Of a stretch of DNA of 8,346 nt, positions 1 to 5,937 are shown piece by piece. Source of the DNA: JACPAU01 sp050732195 (GTDB taxonomy: Bacteria; Methylomirabilota; Methylomirabilia; Methylomirabilales; JACPAU01); NCBI GenBank assembly GCA_050732195.1, contig JBOHQK010000064.1, positions 1-8,346 on the forward strand, in the 5' to 3' direction. Made by a program: the position numbers and the translations under genes. The first letter of the stretch is position 1. The number at the start of each line of letters is the position of its first letter. Below the pieces are notes generated by a model. The model searched no databases. It saw only the letters and a list, made by a program, of their open reading frames with translations, and was not told where the DNA came from.

Positions 1-293
1 CCCTAGAGCGCTATGCCCAGGCGAGCCTCGGGACCTTAAACATCCTCGCGGTGGATTTCAAGCTGGAGGGGACTGCGGAGCGGGTGAAGGTCGGCGGCGT
101 GGCCGGTCTGCGGGTAGTGTTCAGTGCCATCCTCACCCCGTACGAGGGGCCGGTCCCCATCCGGGGGATCGCGCTCCACTTCCTGAGGGGGAAAACCGGC
201 TACGCGATCACGGCGGTGGCCAGGGCGGAGGAGTTTGCCGCGCGCCGCGCGATGCTCCAGCAGGTGCTGGCCAGCCTGAGCTTCTTCCCCTGA
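1..293 (+). CDS. Unrecognised protein, C-terminal fragment (5' end outside the window)
   Basis: The reading frame is open from base 3 to the TGA at 291-293, giving about 96 residues with no stop, so the gene almost certainly begins upstream. A GTG at 51 could be taken as a start, but in-frame codons before it encode ordinary protein sequence (LERYAQASLGTLNILAV) and no good ribosome binding site precedes it. The visible part alternates beta-like strands (GLRVVFSAIL, GIALHFLRG, GYAITAVA) and ends in a helix plus a short strand (MLQQVLASLSFF). That ending resembles small exported PsbP/DcrB-like (DUF1795-type) proteins, but this is a weak impression and I assign no function. The next gene starts 21 bp downstream on the same strand, so the two are probably co-transcribed. 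Confidence 0.6.
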   Translation, partial: LERYAQASLGTLNILAVDFKLEGTAERVKVGGVAGLRVVFSAILTPYEGPVPIRGIALHFLRGKTGYAITAVARAEEFAARRAMLQQVLASLSFFP

Positions 294-314
294 CGGACGA
301 GGCAAGGAGAGGCC

Positions 315-509
315 ATGCAGCCCAAGGTTCGGTGTCCTCTCTGCAGGCGGCTCATCTCCGAGGACCGCCTGGACTCCCACGTGAAGATCGAGCAGACCCT
401 CATCGAGAGCATCAGGAAGGAGCACCCGGACTGGGTCGAATCGGACGGCGCCTGCACCCAGTGCGTCAACCACTACCGGCAGCAGATCTCGCGCCTGCGG
501 GGGGGCTAG
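315..509 (+). CDS. Small 64-residue protein with two CxxC motifs (putative zinc-binding)
   Basis: A complete short gene starts at ATG 315 with a strong Shine-Dalgarno AAGGAG at 304-309, five bases upstream. The protein has CPLC at residues 7-10 and CTQC at 47-50, the usual arrangement of a four-cysteine zinc ribbon or knuckle. A helical, charged middle (HVKIEQTLIESIRKEHPDW) separates the motifs, and H22 is a further possible ligand. The function is unknown; metal binding is inferred only from the cysteine pairs. The stop codon TAG (507-509) lies inside the left end (CTAGTGC) of the repeat element that follows. The reconstructed site without the element (GGGGGC-TAG-CGCGC) would still stop the gene at the same codon, so there is no sign that the protein is truncated. 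Confidence 0.75.
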   Translation: MQPKVRCPLCRRLISEDRLDSHVKIEQTLIESIRKEHPDWVESDGACTQCVNHYRQQISRLRGG

Positions 510-742
510 TGCTCGTCCAACGAATTGGACCGAGGATGGCCGCCGAGCCGCGGGTGGCGCCGGGCGCGGCCCCCGAGCGGCCGGGCGGAGTGGGACCCCC
601 TCGGCCTCCTGCCGCAATTCAAGGAATTGCGGAAGGGGCTGAGCGGGTGACGGAGCCCGGCCGCGAGTGGGGCACGCCGGCGACAGGACCCGCGGCAGGA
701 CGGTCCGGCAGGAGTGGGCCGGATTCCTTGGCCCGGCACTAG
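506..742 (+). mobile_element. MITE-like, self-complementary repeat element, copy A (complete)
   Basis: This 237-bp element begins CTAGTGC (506-512) and ends GCACTAG (736-742). The outer 26 bases of each end are imperfect inverted repeats (19 of 26 match). Further inward, left and right halves pair again: 547-555 with 688-696 (9 bp perfect), 558-563 with 677-682, 569-573 with 669-673, 577-586 with 655-664 (10 bp perfect), 595-610 with 634-648 (imperfect), and an apical hairpin 612-620/624-632 (9 bp perfect, 3-base loop). The element can thus fold into one long hairpin on either strand. Bases 617-742 recur in reverse orientation at 8221-8346. No transposase is encoded, so any movement would need help in trans. 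TA flanked by C and G resembles the CTAG target and TA duplication reported for IS630-type transposases; that link is inference. It fills the whole space between two convergent genes and carries both stop codons. Confidence 0.7.
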
Positions 743-2715
743 CGCGCTTCCGGGGGCTCGACGTGCACGGCCGCCAGGGAGACCCGGTTGCGCCCGCTCG
801 CCTTGGCCTCGTAGAGGACCTGGTCGGCCCGATGCACCAGCTGCTCCGGCCGGTCCATCCCCTCGACGAGAGTCGCCGCCCCCAGGCTGACGGTGAGGTG
901 CCCCTCCGCCGCCGGGCTGAAGCGGTGGCCCTCCACCGCCACCCGGAGGCGCTCGGCCTGGACCGCCGCCTGCGGGAGCTCCGTCTCCGGCAGGATGATG
1001 GTGAACTCCTCCCCCCCGTACCGGGCCACCACGTCCACGTCCCGGGACTTGGTCTTCAGGACGCGGGCGATCTGGCGCAACGCCTCGTCCCCCGCCAGGT
1101 GGCCGTAGCGATCGTTGTAGGCCTTGAAGTAGTCGATGTCCAGGATGATGAGGGAGAGGTTCCGGCCGTACCGGAGGGCGCGGCGCACCTCCTGCCCCAG
1201 CAGGAGGTAGAACTGCCGGTGGTTGAAGAGGCCGGTCAGCTCGTCGGTGCTGGCGAGCCGCTTGGTCTCGGCGAAGAGGCGGGAGTTCTCAATGGCGATG
1301 GCGGCCTGGTTGGCCAGAATCTGGCAGAACTCCACGTCCGCCGGGGTGAAGTGGCGGGCCTCCCGCAGGCTGCTGAGGGCGATGACCCCCAGGGCCTTGT
1401 CCTTGGTGAGCAGCGGGATGACCAGCATGGACCGGACCTGGAGGGGCACCAGGAGGCTCCGGACAGCGACCAGCAGCGGCTCCTGGAGGGCCTCGGGGAT
1501 CACCAGGGCCTTCTTGGTCTCCAGGGCCCGGCGGACCTCGGGGTGGCGGTCCAGGCTGATCTGGATCCCGTGGATCCAGGGCATGGGCTTGGAGCCGTCG
1601 TAGCCCAGCACCACCTCGCCGGCCGTCCCCGTCACGTCCGAGAGGGTCACCACGCACCGGTCCACCTTCAGGAGGTCCAGGAACCGCTCGATGAGGGCCC
1701 GGAGGACCTCCTGCAGCTCCAGCGTGGAGGTGATGGAGGAGGAGACCTCGTAGAGGGCCCGCATCTGGGAGACCTGCTGCTGCGTGTGGTGGTACAGGTG
1801 GGCATTCTCCAGCGCCATCCCCACCTGCTGCCCGATGGCGGCGAAGAAGCGCATCTCGTCGGCCCCGAAGCGGTGCGGCGATCTCGAGAGGAGGTGCATC
1901 AGGCCCAGCGTCCGCCCCTTGGCGGTGAGGGCAACGCAGGCGTGGTTGCCATAGGGACCTCCCCCCTCGCCCCGCAGGGCCGGGTCGGGGGCGGCAGCCA
2001 GCTCCCCGAGGAGGCCGGAACCCGACTCCCGGAAGAGACTGGCCCAGGGGGAAGCGGTGAGCGGCTGCTCGTGCCAGGCTTCCCGGAGGGCCGGTGACAG
2101 TCCGCGCTCCGCCGCCAGGCTGAGGACCCCCCGCTCCTGCTCCCAGACCATGATCCCGCCCGCGGCCACCCCCTCCACCTCCGCCACCCGCTCCAGGGTC
2201 GCCCCCAGGATCTCCCCGACATCCAGGGACTGGCCGACGGCGACGGCCACCGCGTTCAGGCCCCCCAGCTCCCTGTTCTGCCACCGGATGGCCCGATCCA
2301 TTGCGGCCAGGCGGAGCTGGACCCGGATCCGGGCGACCAGCTCCTCCCCGTTGAAGGGCTTGGTCATGTAATCGTCCGCACCCAGTTCCAATCCGGCGAC
2401 CTTATCCCGGACCGTATCCTTCGCCGTGAGAATGATTACGGGGACCCGCTCCTCCTCCGGGCGGGCCCGGAGCGCCCGGGTGACCTCCAGGCCGTCCAGG
2501 CCCGGCATCATGATGTCCAGGAGGACCAGGTCCACCGGCTTCCGGCCCACGACCTCGAGCGCTTCCCGGCCAGAGGTGGCGGTGATGACACCGAAGCCCC
2601 GGCGCTGCAAGGTCACCTGGAGCATCCGGATGATCCCCGGCTCGTCGTCCACCACCAGGACGACGGGCGCCCGGGTCCCGGCTGTCTCGGCCTCCCTCTC
2701 TCGCCGCTCCATCAT
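739..2715 (-). CDS. Response regulator diguanylate cyclase, REC-GAF-GAF-GGDEF
   Basis: This 658-residue cytosolic protein should make cyclic di-GMP from two GTP. Residues 17-135 form a receiver domain with acidic pair D23/D24, phospho-acceptor D67 (LLDIMMPG), T97 and K119 (TKPF), all intact. Two GAF sensor domains follow (about 150-305 and 315-480), then a GGDEF domain (about 490-650). The catalytic motif is GGEEF at 567-571, an active variant, and an RxxD inhibitory site (R558 to D561) lies five residues before it, so product feedback is likely. Phosphorylation plus GAF ligands probably control activity. The start is one of two adjacent ATGs (2715 or 2712). A frame of the upstream broken kinase stops at TGA 2714-2712, overlapping this start, which suggests past translational coupling. 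The TAG stop (741-739) is supplied by the end of repeat element A. It lies in the transcription unit of the response regulator at 3077-3496. Confidence 0.93.
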   Translation of the reverse strand: MMERREREAETAGTRAPVVLVVDDEPGIIRMLQVTLQRRGFGVITATSGREALEVVGRKPVDLVLLDIMMPGLDGLEVTRALRARPEEERVPVIILTAKDTVRDKVAGLELGADDYMTKPFNGEELVARIRVQLRLAAMDRAIRWQNRELGGLNAVAVAVGQSLDVGEILGATLERVAEVEGVAAGGIMVWEQERGVLSLAAERGLSPALREAWHEQPLTASPWASLFRESGSGLLGELAAAPDPALRGEGGGPYGNHACVALTAKGRTLGLMHLLSRSPHRFGADEMRFFAAIGQQVGMALENAHLYHHTQQQVSQMRALYEVSSSITSTLELQEVLRALIERFLDLLKVDRCVVTLSDVTGTAGEVVLGYDGSKPMPWIHGIQISLDRHPEVRRALETKKALVIPEALQEPLLVAVRSLLVPLQVRSMLVIPLLTKDKALGVIALSSLREARHFTPADVEFCQILANQAAIAIENSRLFAETKRLASTDELTGLFNHRQFYLLLGQEVRRALRYGRNLSLIILDIDYFKAYNDRYGHLAGDEALRQIARVLKTKSRDVDVVARYGGEEFTIILPETELPQAAVQAERLRVAVEGHRFSPAAEGHLTVSLGAATLVEGMDRPEQLVHRADQVLYEAKASGRNRVSLAAVHVEPPEAR

Positions 2716-3078
2716 GGCCGCCCCTGACCTCTGGCCTGCGCCACCGCCGCGGCCGCCCGGACCGCCTCGCGCCTACCAGGGGGCGCCAACTTGACGGCGT
2801 TGTCCAGGAGGTTCGTCAACACCTCAATCACCCGTCCCGTTCCCCAAAGCCGAGGGGGAGGTCGGCGGGGACGGCCGGCGAAAGGGCGATCCGCTGAGAC
2901 GGTCGGTGTTCTGGAGGGCCAGCTGGAGGAACTCCCGCTGCGGGGCCTCGCCCGCCAAATTCTCCAGGGCCCGGGCCCCCTTCATGGCGGTGAGGAGCGT
3001 GCGGAGTTCGTGGGCGAGGGTGGCGAGGGGATCGTCCTTCAGGGCGGCCAGGGCGGCCACCCGGAGGGCGTCCCCGTC
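2712..3078 (-). pseudogene. Decayed histidine kinase (HisKA and N-box remnants)
   Basis: No single open frame fits here, but two kinase pieces are legible. In one frame (about 3078-2890) there is a HisKA domain: LKDDPLATLAHELRTLLTAM, with the phospho-histidine codon at 3012-3010, then GEAPQREFLQLALQNTDRLSG. In another frame (about 2846-2765) there is the start of an ATPase domain, RVIEVLTNLLDNAVKLAPPG, which holds the N-box. The histidine-to-asparagine distance is 199 bases, not a multiple of three, against 114 residues in the intact kinase at 3596-4552, so roughly 48 codons are missing and the frame is shifted. G1, F and G2 boxes are absent. The tail (RREAVRAAAAVAQARGQGRP) runs to a TGA overlapping the cyclase start. 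The proline usual after HELRT is leucine here. The parent was either a separate kinase coupled to the upstream regulator or the kinase half of a REC-kinase fusion. Confidence 0.8.
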
Positions 3079-3496
3079 AAGGATGCAGGGCGTCCCCCGC
3101 TCCACCCCGCGCCCTCCCGCCCACGGCTGCCGTGAGCGCCGCCCGGACCTGCTCCCCCAGGTGCGCCGGCTCGAAGGGCTTCGTGATGTAGGAGACGGCG
3201 CCGGCCTCGAGCCCCCGCTCCACCTCCTTGGCCTGGGCCCGGGCACTCATGACCACGATGGGGATGTGGCGGGTTAGCGGGTCCTCACGCAGGGCCGCGC
3301 AGACGCCGTAGCCGTTCAGCTCGGGGAGCATGATATCCAGGAGCATGACGTCCACCTGCCCCTGGCGGGCCGCGTCTATCGCCTCCCTTCCCGTGGTCGC
3401 GGTGCGCACGGAAAACCCCTCCCGGCGCAGGATGTAAGTGACCAGCCTGACGATATCCGGCTCGTCCTCAGCCAGGAGCACCACCGGCATGCTCAT
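3077..3496 (-). CDS. Single-domain response regulator (REC only)
   Basis: This 139-residue protein is a CheY-like receiver with no output domain. The signature residues are present: E10/D11, phospho-acceptor D54 in MLLDIMLPELNG, S84 in VVMSARA, and K106 in ITKPF. It should accept phosphate from a histidine kinase and act by protein contact or as a phosphorelay intermediate. ATG 3496 and ATG 3490 are both possible starts: GAGGTG lies seven bases before the first, and AAGGA fits the second. A short alanine/glycine/arginine-rich tail follows the domain and ends at TGA 3079-3077, exactly where the HisKA-like remnant begins in another frame. The protein may therefore be the surviving receiver half of a former REC-kinase fusion. 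A good -10 element and a terminator lie just upstream, so it heads its own transcription unit with the diguanylate cyclase. Confidence 0.9.
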   Translation of the reverse strand: MSMPVVLLAEDEPDIVRLVTYILRREGFSVRTATTGREAIDAARQGQVDVMLLDIMLPELNGYGVCAALREDPLTRHIPIVVMSARAQAKEVERGLEAGAVSYITKPFEPAHLGEQVRAALTAAVGGRARGGAGDALHP

Positions 3497-3521
3497 CTTC
3501 CTTCACCTCGGAATCTGCGCG

Positions 3522-3550
3522 AGTATACCCGAGGGGGGGTTTCGCCCGGA
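3522..3550 (-). promoter_or_regulatory. Probable sigma-70 type promoter for the response regulator unit
   Basis: On the minus strand TATACT (3527-3522) matches the TATAAT consensus at five of six bases and sits about 25 bases before the ATG at 3496. It is one of the few AT-rich spots in this GC-rich window. The -35 region is poor: TCCGGG at 17-base spacing (3550-3545), or TTCCGG at 18. It follows directly after the terminator of the kinase gene, which makes a fresh start of transcription here plausible. Confidence 0.55.
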
Positions 3551-3554
3551 AGCG

Positions 3555-3575
3555 AAAAAACGGGGCCGAGCCCCC
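3555..3575 (-). terminator. Intrinsic terminator downstream of the histidine kinase gene
   Basis: In the minus-strand transcript a GGGGC/GCCCC stem (3574-3570 with 3566-3562) closes a three-base TCG loop and is followed by G and six T (3560-3555). This is a compact Rho-independent terminator about 21 bases after the kinase stop codon. A second hairpin (TTTCGC/GCGAAA, 3557-3552 with 3545-3540) overlaps the T run. It separates the yajQ-kinase unit from the regulator-cyclase unit. Confidence 0.75.
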
Positions 3576-3595
3576 TCCCCTCCGTCTCCCCGGCG

Positions 3596-4552
3596 CTAGG
3601 CCGCGGGCTGCGGCGCCGCGCGCGGCAGGGTGACGGTGAAGGTGCTCCCCTCCCCCACCCGACTCTCTACCCCGATCCGGCCCCCGTGGGCCTCCACGAT
3701 GACCTTCGAGATGTGGAGGCCCAGCCCGGTCCCCGGGACCCGCCGGGTCACGGCCGGGCTCCCGCGGAAAAAGCGCTCGAAGACCCGGGGTACCTCCTCC
3801 GGCGGAATGCCGGGGCCCCGGTCGCGCACATGAACCGTGACGGCCCGGACGTCCGCCTCCACCCGGACGATGACCGGCGCCCCCTCGGGGGAGAACTTCA
3901 CGGCGTTGTCCAGGAGATTGGAGAAGACGCTCTCCAGCATCTCGGGGTCACCGGTGAGGGGGAGCGGCCCCGGGGGAGTCTCCACATCGAGGCTGACCCG
4001 CCGCTCGGCGGCGAGGCCACGCATCCGCCCCACCGCGGCAGCCAGGACCTCCGCCAGGTCGAGGGAGCGGGGGGTGATCCCGATCTGCCCGGCCTCGATC
4101 CGGGTGAGGTTCAGGAAGTTGCCGATGAGGCGCATCACCCGCTCCACATTCTGGTGGGCGATACCCAGGAATTCGGTCCGGACCTCCGGCGCGGGCGGAT
4201 CCTCGGCGAGGAGGACGGAGAGGGCCCCCTTGATGGAGGTGAGCGGGGTCCGGAGCTCGTGGGAGACGGTGGCCAGGAGCTCGGACTTGAGCTGGTCCTG
4301 GCGGGTCACCTCCTCCGCCCGGTGCTGCAGCGAGGCCACCTGCCCGGACAGGTCGGCGGTGAGCCGGGCCAGGTCCTGGTTCGACTGGAGGAGGGCGGCC
4401 TGGTGCCGGCTGAAGTCCGCCAGCTGGGCCCTGAGCCCTGTCCGCTCCGCCTCCAGCTGCTCGATCTGGCTGGCCAAGCGGCGGGCCATTAACTCATAGG
4501 CCGCCGCCATCCGGTCAAAGGCCTGGACCAGCGTCTGGAGGGTGTCGGTCAT
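3596..4552 (-). CDS. Soluble sensor histidine kinase (coiled coil-HisKA-HATPase)
   Basis: This 318-residue protein has no signal peptide or membrane segment. Residues 1-95 are mostly helical and rich in Q, E, A, R and L, as in a long coiled-coil signalling helix; no PAS, GAF or other sensor domain is visible. HisKA follows with the phospho-accepting H98 in ATVSHELRTPL. The ATPase domain has an N-box (NLLDNAVKF, N212 and N216), a G1 box (DRGPGI, 244-249), an F box (RVFERFFR, 256-263) and a G2 box (GTGLGL, 274-279). All catalytic motifs are intact. Likely partners are the single-domain regulator or the cyclase receiver downstream; neither link is proven. The gene starts 16 bp after the yajQ stop, so the two are probably co-transcribed. 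An intrinsic terminator follows its TAG stop. The input signal must come through the coiled coil or a partner protein. Confidence 0.93.
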   Translation of the reverse strand: MTDTLQTLVQAFDRMAAAYELMARRLASQIEQLEAERTGLRAQLADFSRHQAALLQSNQDLARLTADLSGQVASLQHRAEEVTRQDQLKSELLATVSHELRTPLTSIKGALSVLLAEDPPAPEVRTEFLGIAHQNVERVMRLIGNFLNLTRIEAGQIGITPRSLDLAEVLAAAVGRMRGLAAERRVSLDVETPPGPLPLTGDPEMLESVFSNLLDNAVKFSPEGAPVIVRVEADVRAVTVHVRDRGPGIPPEEVPRVFERFFRGSPAVTRRVPGTGLGLHISKVIVEAHGGRIGVESRVGEGSTFTVTLPRAAPQPAA

Positions 4553-4568
4553 GCCGTCAGTCCCGGCC

Positions 4569-5060
4569 TCACCGGTAGTTGGTGAACTGGAGTTCCACCC
4601 CGAGGTCCAGTTCCCGCAGCGCCTGGATGATGGCCTGCAGATCGTCTCTGCTCTTCCCGGAAACCCGGACCTCGTCTTCCCGGGTCTGGGCCTGCACCTT
4701 CAGTCCCGTCACCTTGATGCGCTTTACGATCTCCCGGGCCTTCTCCACCGGGATCCCCTGCTGGATCCCCACCCGCTGGCGGACGCTCCCACCCGCCGCG
4801 GGCTCGACCTTCGCGTAACTCAGCGCCTTCAGGGGGACCTTCCGCTTCACCAGCTTCCCCTCTAGGAGCTCCGTCAGGGCCCTGAGTTTGTACTCGTCGT
4901 CGGCCTGCAGGAGGATCTCCGCCCCCTCCCGCTGGACGCTACAGCGGCTCCCCTTGAAGTCGAAGCGTTGCCCGACCTCCTTCATCGCCTGCTGGATCGC
5001 GTTGTCGCACTCGCTCAGATCCACCCGGCAGACGATGTCGAAGGAGGATTCATTGGCCAT
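4569..5060 (-). CDS. yajQ: YajQ-family nucleotide-binding protein (UPF0234), putative c-di-GMP effector
   Basis: This 163-residue protein matches the usual YajQ length. Family hallmarks are FDIV near the N terminus (7-10), RFDFKGS (32-38), the EKAREIVKRIK segment (106-116), VRVSGKSRDDLQ (131-142), and the C-terminal QFTNYR. Members fold as two ferredoxin-like domains and bind nucleotides. In Xanthomonas and Pseudomonas a homologue has been reported to bind c-di-GMP and to act with a transcription factor; whether this one does is inference, supported by the nearby diguanylate cyclase. I chose the ATG at 5060 because it gives the family N terminus (MANESSFDIV) and has GGAGG five bases upstream. 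The frame stays open to an earlier ATG at 5114, but that would add 18 proline/arginine-rich residues unlike the family. The histidine kinase gene begins 16 bp after its stop. Confidence 0.95.
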   Translation of the reverse strand: MANESSFDIVCRVDLSECDNAIQQAMKEVGQRFDFKGSRCSVQREGAEILLQADDEYKLRALTELLEGKLVKRKVPLKALSYAKVEPAAGGSVRQRVGIQQGIPVEKAREIVKRIKVTGLKVQAQTREDEVRVSGKSRDDLQAIIQALRELDLGVELQFTNYR

Positions 5061-5086
5061 CCTGGCCTCCACGCCCGGCGGGGGGC

Positions 5087-5123
5087 GCATAGGCCCCCGG
5101 GGGCCGGGCTGCAAGCCCTATGC
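5087..5123 (-). promoter_or_regulatory. Strong hairpin cluster in the yajQ 5' leader
   Basis: In the minus-strand transcript GCATAGG (5123-5117) pairs with CCTATGC (5093-5087), a perfect 7-bp outer stem. Inside are two further hairpins: GGCT/AGCC around a TGC loop, and the 14-base perfect palindrome at 5105-5092 (GGCCCCC followed by GGGGGCC). Together they can form a compact three-way junction of 37 bases ending about 26 bases before the yajQ ATG. It has no T run, so it is not a classical terminator. It may affect mRNA stability or translation of yajQ, or be a protein-binding site. No known riboswitch is recognised. Confidence 0.4.
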
Positions 5124-5185
5124 CCGGGGGCGGCACAGGCGCCGGCGTCGGGGCGCGCCTTAAATGCCCGCCAAAGTTGGGGGGG

Positions 5186-5214
5186 AGTCTGTCACAGGTG
5201 GCGGCCGGCGTCAA
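5186..5214 (-). promoter_or_regulatory. Candidate promoter for yajQ and the histidine kinase
   Basis: In the 217-base gap between lolA and yajQ the minus strand carries TTGACG (5214-5209, five of six -35 consensus bases), a 17-base spacer, and CAGACT (5191-5186). The -10 is weak (three of six) but is preceded by TGA, fitting an extended -10. It would give a leader of about 120 bases that contains the hairpin cluster at 5087-5123. The rest of the 5061-5277 gap shows no gene and no clear terminator for lolA. Confidence 0.35.
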
Positions 5215-5277
5215 GCAGACGCGCGGGGAGACACACGGACAATTCTTGCCCGCCTCGGCCGGGATCTTGCGGTCCAC

Positions 5278-5928
5278 CTAAGGGGAAGGAGGACGGATCA
5301 CGTCCGTCCCCGGCGGCGGTTTGAATGAGAAGAGGCTGTCCGGGAGGCGGGGGTTCTCCCGGAGGGCGCTGAACTCCAGGACCGTGGTGTTCTCGTACGC
5401 GTCCACGACGGTGAGGCGGTCCACCAGGGCCGTCCCGCGGTGGACGCGGAGGATGAGGCGGCGGACGGCGGGATCCGGGGTCCTGGGGGTGAGGCTCACG
5501 AAGAGGGCATCGCCCGCCGGGTCCTCCAGGACCGAGGCGACGGTGAAGGTGGCGCCGAGGGTGGCCATACCGGTGAGGAAGTGCAGCGAAGGGGAGGCCT
5601 GCAGGGCGGGGCCGACCGGCTGGGTGATCGCCTGCCGGTCCAGGGGGGAATAGGTCCAGAGGGTGGTCCCGTCCGTGACCAGCAGCCGGGGCTCGGGACT
5701 CTCCTGCTCCCAGCGCATCATGGCCGGCCGCTTCAGGAAGAACTTGCCCGCGGCCCGCTCTGTCTGGCCGGCCACCTGCAGCGTTGCAGTCTGGAGGTAG
5801 CGCCCCTGCAGGGTGCTGAGCGCCCGGTACCGGGCCTCGATCCGCCCCACCACGTCCGTCGCCGCGGGGGGGGCGACGGCCGGGAGGAGGAGGCCGGCGG
5901 CGAGAAGCAGGGCGACGGGGGTGCGCAT
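5278..5928 (-). CDS. lolA: Outer-membrane lipoprotein carrier protein LolA
   Basis: This 216-residue periplasmic chaperone would take lipoproteins from the LolCDE exporter and hand them to the outer membrane. Residues 1-23 form a Sec signal peptide: a short basic start, a hydrophobic core (VALLLAAGLLLPAVA) and a probable cleavage after PPAA, with no lipobox cysteine. The mature part has the LolA pattern: an N-terminal helix (DVVGRIEARYRALSTLQGRYLQT), then KFFLKRPAMMRWE and LLVTDGTTLWTYSPLDRQ, the beta strands of the open barrel, ending in FSALRENPRLPDSLFSFKPPPGTDVI. The length is normal for the family. It starts 9 bp after the ftsK stop, and a G-rich ribosome binding site overlaps that stop, so the two are translationally close. 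The ftsK-lolA order is also found in E. coli. An outer membrane in the host is implied. Confidence 0.93.
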   Translation of the reverse strand: MRTPVALLLAAGLLLPAVAPPAATDVVGRIEARYRALSTLQGRYLQTATLQVAGQTERAAGKFFLKRPAMMRWEQESPEPRLLVTDGTTLWTYSPLDRQAITQPVGPALQASPSLHFLTGMATLGATFTVASVLEDPAGDALFVSLTPRTPDPAVRRLILRVHRGTALVDRLTVVDAYENTTVLEFSALRENPRLPDSLFSFKPPPGTDVIRPPSP

Positions 5929-5937
5929 GGGCCCCCC

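Noticed and set aside
612..632. The perfect hairpin in element A as an intrinsic terminator for the convergent genes
   Set aside because: No T run follows the stem on either strand. It may still slow transcription, but it lacks the signature.
671..742. Similar peptides (MGHAG-RTRGRTV-QEWAG) encoded in both repeat copies, as if a conserved small protein
   Set aside because: Both frames start in the repeat and run into shadows of unrelated genes. The shared peptide follows from DNA repeat identity, and the pattern of changes fits base pairing better than coding.
667..2097. Long plus-strand open frame (476 codons) opposite the diguanylate cyclase gene
   Set aside because: It is an antisense shadow of a strongly conserved GGDEF protein in GC-rich DNA, its translation is low-complexity, and it has no ribosome binding site.
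5061..5114. Extended N terminus for YajQ starting at 5114
   Set aside because: The extra 18 residues are unlike the family, while the ATG at 5060 has a good ribosome binding site and gives the conserved start and length.
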